Positions 1 through 7,641 of a stretch of 37,092 nt of DNA are shown here, piece after piece (position 1 is the first letter of the stretch; every line of letters starts with the position of its first letter). The notes under the pieces are model-generated. The model was not told the origin of the DNA and searched no databases. It saw only the letters and a program-made list of their open reading frames with translations. The translations under genes were made by a program, and so were the position numbers. Source of the DNA: Dehalococcoidia bacterium (GTDB lineage Bacteria > Chloroflexota > Dehalococcoidia > Lucifugimonadales > Lucifugimonadaceae); assembly GCA_028285005.1 (NCBI GenBank), contig JANQQP010000028.1:1-37092 (forward strand), in the 5' to 3' direction.

Positions 1-1
1 G

Positions 2-99
2 GGGAGTGGATGGGTCCCGGTGGGCTCCTCGGACTTCAAATCCGTTGTTCCGGCAGCTTCCTGTCGGAAGGAGGGTTCGACTCCCTTGCACTCCCGCCA
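2..99 (+). tRNA. selC: Selenocysteine tRNA, anticodon UCA
   Basis: The anticodon arm GGACTTCAAATCC is the same as in known bacterial selC genes and presents a UCA anticodon. The 5' strand at 2-8 pairs with 89-95. The next pair (9/88) is a G-G mismatch in what would be the usual 8-bp acceptor stem. The variable arm is very long, about 9 bp closed by a CTTC loop (roughly 49-70), as expected for tRNA-Sec. The T arm has the TTCGACT loop, followed by discriminator G96 and an encoded CCA at 97-99. The gene implies that the organism makes selenoproteins, but no selA, selB or selD is visible here. The 3' part of the gene is also an integration site (see the repeats at 52-99 and 1160-1207). Confidence 0.93.
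52..99 (+). repeat. Direct repeat, left copy (attL-like, tRNA-Sec 3' end)
   Basis: These 48 bp cover the variable arm, T arm, acceptor 3' strand and CCA of selC. They are repeated without mismatch at 1160-1207. The repeat stops exactly at the CCA end, as expected when an element integrates into a tRNA gene and restores its 3' end. Confidence 0.9.
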
Positions 100-124
100 A
101 GCTAAACGTTAGTGGGCTTTGATG

Positions 125-1027
125 TTACTTTCTGCCCGACTCTGCTCGCGACTTCATAGGCAACTGGCTGAGTACGGTGCGTAGCTGCCCAAACCTCATA
201 TTTGTCGCCGAGATTTCTAGAGTCTTGATTCCGATGTTCAGGTGCCGACCTATGGGGACGTCAAGATGGGCCTGAGCACTCCAGTAACGCTCGAATATGG
301 ATGAATCCGACTCAGCCTTTGGCATGACCACTAAGTGGCCTCCGATTTTGACCCAGAACGCCGAGAGATCGGACGGAGAATCGAGAGTCACGTGCCACGG
401 CCCATTGTTGACCACATCCGGAGCCTCGACCAAGCGCAGACAATAGTTTCCTGGGTAGAGGACTTCCGACGAACGCATTAGGGCTCGAATCGACCGCCCA
501 GCTCGGGTGTAGGCGTATTCGTAGCCCGTAAACGCGACCAGCCACAGATACGCTGCGCGAAGTATCGCCTTGCTTATCTCTGGATTGATCCTGATCGAAA
601 ACTCAAGTCTGATTTCATCTCCGTGCGTCATCGACTGCGCATACTGCGCACTACGAATCAGATCCTTGGGGTCGTTGGCCGATTCTCTCGCGATATTGGC
701 AATAGCGATGTTCGAATTCGTCAGAGTGAGCTCAGCACGTGTGGTCACATCTCCTATGGTCACCTCTGAACGCTTGAAATCGCCTCCCAAGCGGCGCATG
801 TATTCTGCAAGATGACCCTCATACTTGCCGTACTCGCTGTTACAGCTCTTACACGTCAGTAGCCGGATCGGGCGCTCGCGCGACATTCTCGCCATGACCC
901 TTGACGGCACGTGTTCGATTGTTAGTTGTCGTGATCCAGCAAGCTGCCAGCAGACAACACATCTCAACATGGTTGTTGGCAGTCGTTCGAATTCTCGCTG
1001 GGCGGCGTGTGTACTTTCGAAGTGCAA
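125..1027 (-). CDS. HNH/zinc-knuckle-like protein of the selC element
   Basis: The protein has 300 residues. The N-terminal part holds CxxC (Cys23, Cys26), then an Ile-Glu-His motif around 37-39, then a second CxxC followed by Asn (Cys59, Cys62, Asn63). This order resembles the zinc-stabilised core of HNH-type nucleases, in which the EH pair and the later Asn lie at the active site. The remaining 230 residues match no family I recognise. The call uses a TTG start preceded by AGGA; an internal ATG at residue 20 would remove few residues and keep all motifs. It is the only gene between the two selC-derived repeats, so it is probably the element's cargo and could act in defence or in mobility. 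Nuclease activity is inferred from the motif only. Confidence 0.65.
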   Translation of the reverse strand: MHFESTHAAQREFERLPTTMLRCVVCWQLAGSRQLTIEHVPSRVMARMSRERPIRLLTCKSCNSEYGKYEGHLAEYMRRLGGDFKRSEVTIGDVTTRAELTLTNSNIAIANIARESANDPKDLIRSAQYAQSMTHGDEIRLEFSIRINPEISKAILRAAYLWLVAFTGYEYAYTRAGRSIRALMRSSEVLYPGNYCLRLVEAPDVVNNGPWHVTLDSPSDLSAFWVKIGGHLVVMPKAESDSSIFERYWSAQAHLDVPIGRHLNIGIKTLEISATNMRFGQLRTVLSQLPMKSRAESGRK

Positions 1028-1354
1028 GGGTCCTGAGTCACATGGGATTGAATGCTGGGTTTCGAGTCATCTCTAACATTCCAGTCCTGCTGTTTCGAAA
1101 CAATGGCTTTTTCCAATGATAAGCAGGTCCACTTGAAGACTCTGACGCTGGTACGGCCTGGCAGCTTCCTGTCGGAAGGAGGGTTCGACTCCCTTGCACT
1201 CCCGCCAGGTTTGTCAGTCGCTGAGTAAGAGGGGGGCTCAGGCAGGTCCTAGAGCGATCAGTCACCGCCCAGGGACTCGCGGCGTAATCGTCATCCGCGG
1301 CGACGAAGCTCACGCCAACATCCTCATGCCGGTGCCTCGATCTGCGCGGACACC
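1028..1354. other. Non-coding stretch with the distal att repeat
   Basis: Between the HNH-like gene and the end of the NmrA-like gene I find no convincing coding region. The stretch contains the distal 48-bp selC repeat. The 130 bp before it and the 147 bp after it hold no recognisable integrase remnant. Confidence 0.6.
1160..1207 (+). repeat. Direct repeat, right copy (attR-like, truncated tRNA-Sec 3' end)
   Basis: This is a perfect second copy of the last 48 bp of selC, ending in CCA. The sequence upstream of it does not resemble the 5' half of a tRNA, so it is a tRNA fragment and not a second gene. It marks the far boundary of the integrated element. Confidence 0.9.
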
Positions 1355-2284
1355 CTAAGTAGCGTCGAGGATGGCCAGGCCGGGTGGAATGGCCTGCATC
1401 GAGATTTCAGGGCCGATTTCGAGCGCCGAATCCCAGTCGGCCGAGTGGGTCCAATCGTAAAAACTCTTGAGCTTGAGGTCGGGAAATTCAGCCTTCAGGG
1501 CCCCGATGTCGACCTGGTAGCCGAAGCCGTCGATCCACTCGTACATGAGAGCGATGTCCTCGGATACCGCCTTGATTTCGGATATCGGCTGCTCGACGTA
1601 CTGAACGTGGTGACCGACTGCCTCGGTAAGGATGGCGGCTGAGGCGATTCCAGTTATGTCGTCGCCGGCGATCTCGATGCGACGTCCGTAGAAGCTCTCG
1701 CCACCTTCGATGACCGCAGCGTTTATCTTCCCGATGTCTTCAACAGCGATCTGCTGCATATGGCTCTGCGGACCCAGCGGCTGCCTGTACATGCCGTGTC
1801 GCAGTTCTTCCAGCTTCCAGGGCAGGAACATGTTGTCCATGAAGTAGACAGGGGCGGTGATGGTCCAGTTCAGGCCGGAGCTCGAAAGATGCTCTTCAAT
1901 CTCGGATTTGCTTTCGAATATAGGAACACCTGCCCCGATGTCAGCTCCTGCCACAGACGAGTAGACGACGTGCTCCGTGCTCATCTGGATGGCGGCATCC
2001 ACTAGGGCTTTGCCGTTCCTGACCTCGGATTCGACTCCATCGGTGAAAGGGGTCGCCACAGCGAACAGGGCTTCCTGATCGTTGAGTGCGATGGTGAGCG
2101 AGGAAGGATCGTCGAAGTCGCCGACGGCGAGAGAGACGCCAAGCGACTTAAGGGCCGCCGCCTTTTCGGAGCCTGAATCGCGAACCAGTGCCGTCACACT
2201 GTGGCCTGCTGAGACCAGGCTTCGTGCCACCGCACCTCCTTGCTGTCCGGTCGCTCCAGTGACAAGTACCCTCTTCCCGCCCAT
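1355..2284 (-). CDS. NmrA-like NAD(P)-binding oxidoreductase or sensor
   Basis: This 309-residue protein starts with a Rossmann nucleotide-binding loop, VTGATGQQGGAVA, at residues 8-20. An atypical short-chain-dehydrogenase fold follows, with VYSSVAGAD near residue 110 and NWTITAPVYFMDN near 140-150. The lack of a clear Tyr-x-x-x-Lys catalytic pair points to the NmrA/HSCARG group, whose members are quinone or NADPH-linked reductases or redox sensors. The ATG has an AAGGGA ribosome site. The gene lies 47 bp downstream of the marR gene on the same strand, so the two are probably co-transcribed. The usual role of such pairs is detoxification of an electrophile or quinone sensed by MarR. The substrate is unknown. 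Confidence 0.85.
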   Translation of the reverse strand: MGGKRVLVTGATGQQGGAVARSLVSAGHSVTALVRDSGSEKAAALKSLGVSLAVGDFDDPSSLTIALNDQEALFAVATPFTDGVESEVRNGKALVDAAIQMSTEHVVYSSVAGADIGAGVPIFESKSEIEEHLSSSGLNWTITAPVYFMDNMFLPWKLEELRHGMYRQPLGPQSHMQQIAVEDIGKINAAVIEGGESFYGRRIEIAGDDITGIASAAILTEAVGHHVQYVEQPISEIKAVSEDIALMYEWIDGFGYQVDIGALKAEFPDLKLKSFYDWTHSADWDSALEIGPEISMQAIPPGLAILDAT

Positions 2285-2331
2285 AAACGGTCCCTTCGTA
2301 TGTTTGCTGTGTGCCCAACAGTAGATCCCTG

Positions 2332-2790
2332 CTATCTGTCTTCGGAAATGTTCCCCGCCACCCTCACCAGCAGCTCATCTAGCATGGCCTGTTCTTTGGC
2401 GGTGAGCCCTTTCACCGTGCGCCTGTCCAGCTCTCTCCACTTGGCCAGGATCTGCTTACGCATCTCCAGCCCGGCCCTGGTGGCGCTGACCCGCACAACG
2501 CGTTGGTCGTCCGGGTCACGTCTGCGCTGGACTAGGCCCGCTTTTTCGAGCGGCCGGAGTGAGACTGTGAGTGTTGCCGGTGTGACTGCGAGCCATTCGG
2601 CGAGTTCGGTCTGACTCATCGATTCGCCGTTCCAGAGAGCGCTGAGGAGCATCTCCTGGCCGACATGTAGACCGATCTCGTTCAGCAGCGAATCTGCGAG
2701 CCGCCGGTGAGCTCTGGCGACTGTTGCCACTCGAAAGCTTGTCGTTTCTTGCAGTTCAGCTCGGAGGTTTCGGTCGCCTTGCTCGCCCAT
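2332..2790 (-). CDS. MarR-family transcriptional regulator
   Basis: The protein has 152 residues from the ATG at 2790. A winged helix-turn-helix region is clear: SMSQTELAEWLAVTPATLTV is the recognition region, followed by the conserved LEKAGLVQRRRDPDDQR wing. MarR proteins are dimeric and usually repress their own promoter and a neighbouring resistance or catabolic gene until a phenolic or oxidant ligand binds. An upstream TTG start at 2826 is possible. I prefer 2790 because the palindromic box at 2795-2806 then lies exactly 4 bp before the ATG, as it does before the next gene upstream. The downstream NmrA-like gene is the likely co-regulated partner. Confidence 0.9.
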   Translation of the reverse strand: MGEQGDRNLRAELQETTSFRVATVARAHRRLADSLLNEIGLHVGQEMLLSALWNGESMSQTELAEWLAVTPATLTVSLRPLEKAGLVQRRRDPDDQRVVRVSATRAGLEMRKQILAKWRELDRRTVKGLTAKEQAMLDELLVRVAGNISEDR

Positions 2791-2794
2791 TTGA

Positions 2795-2806
2795 TTAGCG
2801 TACTTA
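2795..2806 (-). promoter_or_regulatory. Start-proximal palindromic box, marR copy
   Basis: TTAGCGTACTTA lies 4 bp before the marR ATG. It matches the box before the receiver-like gene at 10 of 12 positions, in the same orientation and with the same spacing. On the coding strand it contains TACGCT 6 bp before the ATG, so it may be both a -10 hexamer for a leaderless transcript and an operator half-overlapping it. Confidence 0.55.
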
Positions 2807-2897
2807 TCGATTGCACGCGAAAGCAACAGCAGTCACAGGCGAGGATGATTACGGTTTCGTGAATAAACGCGAAAGTGGTGGCAGATTCGACCGCTGC

Positions 2898-3203
2898 TCA
2901 GCGCAGGCCGACACCGTCCATCGCTTCTTCTACCATCTCCACCGGGCCGACTTCGCGAGTGAAGTCTCTGCGCTTGACCCGGATGTCAGGCAGGTGTTCG
3001 CGGATGCCGGGGACCGCCCGGCGCTCCTCTTCGAGCGTGACGGCGCCTCCAAGCAGCATCACATCGAACTTTTCTTTGGATGCGAGCTCAATGGCGCCCT
3101 CAACGGTGTTGCTACTGTTCCTGGTGTGGCCGGCCTCAGCAAGAATGTCGAGGATCTGCCGTGAGAGGCTGGGATGCCTGCCGAGTATGAGAACGTGTGC
3201 CAT
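2898..3203 (-). CDS. Degenerate receiver-like protein
   Basis: The product has 101 residues and a CheY-like pattern: a first strand HVLILGRHP, a helix, then a third strand FDVMLLGGAVT. The acidic pair expected after the first strand is absent (GRHP instead), and the phospho-acceptor Asp is replaced by Gly in LLGG. It therefore cannot work as a normal phosphorylated receiver. Similar short pseudo-receivers exist in other bacteria, with unknown function. No output domain is present. The ATG at 3203 sits 4 bp from a palindromic box shared with the marR gene, which suggests common control. Function unknown. Confidence 0.7.
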   Translation of the reverse strand: MAHVLILGRHPSLSRQILDILAEAGHTRNSSNTVEGAIELASKEKFDVMLLGGAVTLEEERRAVPGIREHLPDIRVKRRDFTREVGPVEMVEEAMDGVGLR

Positions 3204-3207
3204 TTAA

Positions 3208-3219
3208 TTAGTGTACTAA
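3208..3219 (-). promoter_or_regulatory. Start-proximal palindromic box, receiver-like gene copy
   Basis: TTAGTGTACTAA has perfect 5-bp inverted arms around GT and lies 4 bp before the ATG at 3203. Its counterpart precedes marR at the same distance. It is a plausible MarR operator. On the coding strand TACACT at 6 bp before the ATG could serve as the -10 of a leaderless promoter. Confidence 0.6.
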
Positions 3220-3325
3220 CGAATTGCGTGTCGAGCGAGTTTTTCGGCAGATGTGCGACGGCGTGCGCAAGTCTCGGGTAGCGAGAGCCCGGCCACGCGC
3301 CCAATTGCCGATACGCCTACCGCCC

Positions 3326-6300
3326 TCAGCCGCCTCCAACGCCTGTTCCCGCCATCATTGCTGAACGCCGCTCGGCGATGGCCGTCATCAGTTCGCCGCA
3401 CTCGTTGGCGCGCTGAACACCGATGGTCTCGTCGGTCAGGGTGATCTCGCGAGCCGCCAGGTCGAGCGTTTCGTCTCCGAAGTCGAAAAGATCGAGCGCC
3501 AACTGATTCACCGGCGCTAATAAGATCTCGCCGTCGAAGGCGAACGGTATCTCCTGGAGGAGGATAGCGATGTTGCCGAAGCCTTCGAACTCAGCACCTT
3601 CGATCTCGACGGCATGCATCCAGTAGAAAAAATCGTCTGAGTTGAGTTCGGAGGCCGGCACACCGTAGCTTGACGAGTTGAACACCGAAGGGAACCGGGG
3701 CATGCGCTCGTCCAGGAACTCGGTCCACTGGTCACCACCAGGGGAGCACCACCTTTCTTCATCTGCACCTAGCAGAGGTGGCCAGACATACTGATCGAGC
3801 GCATATGTTGCTGATGCCAACTCGCCTTCGGACGCCAGGTGCGCGCACTCCATAGCCTCGAGATAGCCAGCATCGAACTCTGAGTAGGAACGATTGTTCT
3901 CCAGTGCAGCGAAGTTCACCGGATCAAACAGACGTGAACTCCTTCTGTCTGCGCCGGTGATCCAGACCACCTGTGAGCCCTGCTGCGCAGACCCTGCGAA
4001 GATCGCCAGCTCATTCGCGCCTTCGAACTCGGCCCCACCGATCGTCGCCGCTAGGAAAAAGCGGCTACCGCTGTTCGAACCCTCCTCGATGGACCAGGCA
4101 ATATGTGGGTTGCGAAGTTCGATATCTTCTCTCGTGAGTCCAGATCCGATGAATGCCGCCCATTCGGCTCCGGCCGGTACACAGGACGCCTGCTGAAACT
4201 CGTACTCGGCATCGGCACTTGGCACACTCAGGACGCAGTCTTCCGCTTCCAGATAGCCATCCCAGTTGACGATCACGGCGGTGAACTCGTCAGGTTGTTG
4301 GTCGGTGATGCCGGCAGCAAATGGACTGATTGGGGAGACCTCAGCAGCCGAAATGTCGCCGTCGACGATCACGACCCCCCAGATCCCGATGTTGTGCGGT
4401 GCCCTGATTCCCGGCCCGGACAACCGCGCAGCCAGGAACCAGATGTCCGGGTTGCCAATCAACTCCGAGATGTCATCGAAGACGGTCGACCTCACCATGC
4501 TTGATGCCTCTATCGAGATGTCACTTCCGGGCAACGCGTTTCGGATCTCATCCAGTAACGCGTTGTCGGGTGTGACACACCGGCCGAGGTCAGTGTCCCT
4601 GGGGATGGCATCGATCGCGACTCGCGCGCCCGTGGCAAACTCTCTTTGGGCGCAACTTACGGCTTGGTCGGTCACCGATTGATCAACCTGGTCGACGTCA
4701 AGGGGAACCGGCAGGTCTGGAATGCGACTGAAGATAGCGGCCGCATCGTTCAATGATTGACTCACAGCCACGGTGGTGAAGCCAGATCCGTCCCTAATCA
4801 GCAGCCATGCCCCGAACGGACCCAGGTCCGGCAGACCAGGGCCGTCAATGTCGGCGGATACGATCACGAGGTCGCCTTCCTCGACCTCCCCGTTGGCATA
4901 CTGTGTCACTTGCTGAACCGCCCGTACCGACTTCAGCGAGTAGTCATCACTTCGCAGCCGGCTCAGCACGACCGTAAGGAGATCCGAATCGGCCGGCTGG
5001 CAGCCGGAGTACGTTATGAGCGGTGCTGGCGGACGAAGGGGCGGCAAATCCTGAACACAGAGCGCCGCCTGGTCAAGTCCCTGTAGTTCGACGACATCGG
5101 CAGGTGGCAGGCTGCTGACTCTCATGGCCACGTCGTTCGCCGACCTGACAGTCGAACTGCCGTCCGGACTCACGGTCAGGACCCAAATCGCAACTGGCGG
5201 TACGATGGATTCGTCCACGTGTACATCCACTGCCATGTACCACTCCACGTCTTTCGAGCCGAACGCCTCAGGTCGTGCCGATACGAAACCTGACGCCGGC
5301 TCTGCGCCGTCGAGCAGTCCTCCAGTGATGGCTGCAATGTCAGGTGCCGTCGGGCTGATACAACGGCTCGACACAACGGTCGTCAATTCGAGCACGTCCG
5401 GGTTCGGGTAAACAGGCCTCGGATCGGTTTCGGCCGCGACCCGAGCGCACTCCAGGGCCGTGGCGGCGTGCTCGAGCTGGTCGTCCGAGCCGAACAGTGT
5501 GGACAGCATGGGGGCCTGACTGTGATCGGCGGCCAGGTCTGTGGCAGACCAGACACTGGAAGTCGTGCTCAGGTTGGTCGCTGCGAAACCATCCACAACC
5601 ACCCATACGGCCAGGCGGTCTGCCGGTTCGGCGTTTTGCCCTGCAAGATTGATCACTGCGGCCAGGAATGTTTCGCCAGAGCGAGCTGATTCGACCCGCC
5701 GCGCCGAGTCAATTGATACCACCTCATCGTTCAGCGCCAACAAGATGGACCGCAAGTGCTCAATTGGTGGCCGCTGGCAGGACCCGAGGTCAAGGTCTGT
5801 AGATGGTGGCAACTCCACGACCAATGGAGGCGCGTTGTTCGCCCTTATCCACTCTTCGGCACACCGGGCGACGGAGACGTAGCTATCTGAATTGGTTAGC
5901 GACTCACCAAGCGGATCCGTGGTGCCTCCGCCCGTGTAGAGTCCAACCGCCGTTTCATTCGCCGGCCAGCTGTTTCCGGGGGTCAGTTGGGTGAGTTCGG
6001 CCGCAAGGGATGCCCAGATCGCTACGACGGACGATGCGTCTCCTTCGGAGTCAACGACAGTGGAAATCAGCCACGCACCTGACCGTGGATCTTGCTCCAG
6101 GAATGTCACCTCGATGGGCAATTCTTCCAGGCTGAGCGCACGTCGTAGCTGTGCGAGTACCGTTTCGTCTGCGGTCGTGCAAGAACCGCGAATGATCCTG
6201 TCGCCCACATCGGTCATAGTGCTTGAGGGAGTCGGCGGCGGCGCTGTGGGCGTGTCGATCGATTCTGCTGACGACGCCTCGCCTGCATCCGGGTCTTGCC

Positions 6301-6421
6301 CGCCCTGTTCCGACTCAACTGCGCCAGGCGTAGGGGAAGGTGTCGGTTCCGAGTTTCCGGGACGGCAAGCAACGACTACTGCGAGGAGCAGAAGGATTGG
6401 TGCCAGCTTTGCGAGCTGCAT
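3326..6421 (-). CDS. Large lipoprotein with seven cysteine-pair repeats
   Basis: This 1031-residue protein has a signal peptide ending in a lipobox (VVVAC, Cys19), so it is probably anchored on the outer face of the membrane. A Pro/Ser/Thr/Glu-rich linker of about 60 residues follows. The rest is seven degenerate repeats with spacing of 120-145 residues. The pairs are Cys81/187, 215/325, 354/455, 474/590, 615/729, 747/859 and 892/1008. These pairs plus the lipobox use every cysteine in the protein. Each unit has a hydrophobic strand around its middle (for example WFLAARLSGPG, NELAIFAG, NIAILL) and ends in an Ala/Glu-rich helix carrying the second Cys. I infer one disulfide per unit. No known family is recognised. 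The gene stands alone, divergent from the aldo/keto reductase gene. Confidence 0.85.
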   Translation of the reverse strand: MQLAKLAPILLLLAVVVACRPGNSEPTPSPTPGAVESEQGGQDPDAGEASSAESIDTPTAPPPTPSSTMTDVGDRIIRGSCTTADETVLAQLRRALSLEELPIEVTFLEQDPRSGAWLISTVVDSEGDASSVVAIWASLAAELTQLTPGNSWPANETAVGLYTGGGTTDPLGESLTNSDSYVSVARCAEEWIRANNAPPLVVELPPSTDLDLGSCQRPPIEHLRSILLALNDEVVSIDSARRVESARSGETFLAAVINLAGQNAEPADRLAVWVVVDGFAATNLSTTSSVWSATDLAADHSQAPMLSTLFGSDDQLEHAATALECARVAAETDPRPVYPNPDVLELTTVVSSRCISPTAPDIAAITGGLLDGAEPASGFVSARPEAFGSKDVEWYMAVDVHVDESIVPPVAIWVLTVSPDGSSTVRSANDVAMRVSSLPPADVVELQGLDQAALCVQDLPPLRPPAPLITYSGCQPADSDLLTVVLSRLRSDDYSLKSVRAVQQVTQYANGEVEEGDLVIVSADIDGPGLPDLGPFGAWLLIRDGSGFTTVAVSQSLNDAAAIFSRIPDLPVPLDVDQVDQSVTDQAVSCAQREFATGARVAIDAIPRDTDLGRCVTPDNALLDEIRNALPGSDISIEASSMVRSTVFDDISELIGNPDIWFLAARLSGPGIRAPHNIGIWGVVIVDGDISAAEVSPISPFAAGITDQQPDEFTAVIVNWDGYLEAEDCVLSVPSADAEYEFQQASCVPAGAEWAAFIGSGLTREDIELRNPHIAWSIEEGSNSGSRFFLAATIGGAEFEGANELAIFAGSAQQGSQVVWITGADRRSSRLFDPVNFAALENNRSYSEFDAGYLEAMECAHLASEGELASATYALDQYVWPPLLGADEERWCSPGGDQWTEFLDERMPRFPSVFNSSSYGVPASELNSDDFFYWMHAVEIEGAEFEGFGNIAILLQEIPFAFDGEILLAPVNQLALDLFDFGDETLDLAAREITLTDETIGVQRANECGELMTAIAERRSAMMAGTGVGGG

Positions 6422-6440
6422 GGGCTATTCCAGACAGGTG

Positions 6441-6486
6441 GGCCAACTTCAGTCTCGACGCATATTAAACAAACAAAGCGTTGGCC
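6441..6486. promoter_or_regulatory. Inverted repeat in divergent intergenic region
   Basis: GGCCAAC at 6441-6447 and GTTGGCC at 6480-6486 form a 7-bp inverted repeat around an AT-rich 32-bp spacer. The gap (6422-6645) lies between the divergent lipoprotein and aldo/keto reductase genes. The AT-rich spacer could hold the lipoprotein promoter, with the arms as an operator. No other signal is clear in this gap. Confidence 0.35.
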
Positions 6487-6645
6487 AATTCGAACTCATA
6501 TGGCTCAGGTTTCAGGTACGAACGGCTGAAGCAAATCAGATTGAATCGCTCGAATCACCGCCCGGCGCCTCGGTCACACAGTATGCTGTTGCTCGCAGTG
6601 ACCACACATTGACCAGCGCCCGATCGGCCGGAGATAAAAAGACAT

Positions 6646-7641
6646 ATGAAGTACACGAAGCTTGGTGAGACTGGTGTTGAGGTATCTGAGTTTTCGCTTG
6701 GCTGCTGGCCCTTCGCTGGCGGTTCGGTGTGGGGACACCAGGAGTTGTCGGACTCGGTGGCGACGGTGCATGCGGCGCTGGACGCCGGGATCACAACCTT
6801 CGACACGGCCGAGGGCTACAACGACGACCAGCACTCGGAGCAGGTGCTTGGCGATGCGCTGAAGGGGCGTCGGGACGAAGCCGTGATCGCCACGAAGGTG
6901 AGTGGCTCGCACCTCGCCGGGAGCGAAGTTGAGGCGGCGTGCGACGCCTCGCTACAGAGGCTGGACACGGACCGCATCGACCTGTACCAGATCCACTGGC
7001 CGAACCATGATGTGCCGATCGAAGAGACGTATAGGGCTCTGGAGAACCTGGTGCAGAAGGGCAAGGTCAGGGCGCTGGGCGTCTGCAACTTCGCAACGCG
7101 GGATCTAACCGACCTGCTGGAGGTGGGCCCGATCGTCACAAACCAGCTGCCTTACAACCTTGTCTGGCGGGCGATCGAGAACGCGATCCTGCCGCAGTGC
7201 AATGACGAAGGTATCGGCATTGTCTGCTACAGCCCGCTCGCGCAGGGGTTGATGACCGGGAGGTACAACGGCCCGGATGAGGTGCCGGATGGTCTTTCGC
7301 GGTCGCGGCTGTTCAAGCACGACCGTTCGCCGTTGTCTCAGCACACGGACGCGGGAGCTGAGGACGAAGTGTTCGCAACTGTGGCCGAGGTGAAAAAGGT
7401 TTCTGAGGAAATTGGCGAGCCGATGGCGAATGTAGCGCTGGCCTGGGTGCGACAGCAGAAGGGCGTCGCGACGTTGCTGGTTGGCGCTCGCAATACAGCC
7501 GAGCTTGAGCGCAACCTGCCTGCTGCCGAACTGACTCTTGACGACGATGTGATTGATCGGCTGAGCGCAGTTTCGGAGCCTGTGAAGACCTATCTCGCGG
7601 GCAACGCAGACATGTGGAGTTCGGATAACCGGATGCGGTAG
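6646..7641 (+). CDS. Aldo/keto reductase
   Basis: The protein has 331 residues, typical length for the family, and all four catalytic residues: Asp53 and Tyr58 in FDTAEGY, Lys84 in ATK and His117 in YQIHWPN. The NADPH-binding C-terminal half includes VGARNTAELERNL. It reduces aldehydes or ketones, or oxidises the matching alcohols, in the cytosol. The ATG at 6646 follows a purine-rich leader with GGAG about 13 bp away. The stop codon is immediately followed by the start of the next gene, so the two form one transcript. The last residues, SSDNRMR, are echoed 770 bp downstream (see 8415-8441). Substrate not predictable. Confidence 0.93.
   Translation: MKYTKLGETGVEVSEFSLGCWPFAGGSVWGHQELSDSVATVHAALDAGITTFDTAEGYNDDQHSEQVLGDALKGRRDEAVIATKVSGSHLAGSEVEAACDASLQRLDTDRIDLYQIHWPNHDVPIEETYRALENLVQKGKVRALGVCNFATRDLTDLLEVGPIVTNQLPYNLVWRAIENAILPQCNDEGIGIVCYSPLAQGLMTGRYNGPDEVPDGLSRSRLFKHDRSPLSQHTDAGAEDEVFATVAEVKKVSEEIGEPMANVALAWVRQQKGVATLLVGARNTAELERNLPAAELTLDDDVIDRLSAVSEPVKTYLAGNADMWSSDNRMR

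Larger units (their letters stand above)
100..1207. mobile_element. Small element integrated in the 3' end of tRNA-Sec
   Basis: The segment lies between two perfect 48-bp copies of the selC 3' end and includes the distal copy. Its only sizeable gene is the minus-strand HNH-like gene at 125-1027. By eye its G+C is lower than in the downstream genes, which fits transfer. No integrase or excisionase is visible, and 1.1 kb is too short to hold a tyrosine recombinase beside the cargo gene. It would therefore be either the decayed remnant of a larger island or a minimal element mobilised in trans. tRNA-Sec is an established island insertion site in other bacteria. The structure is seen directly; mobility is inferred. 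Confidence 0.7.
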
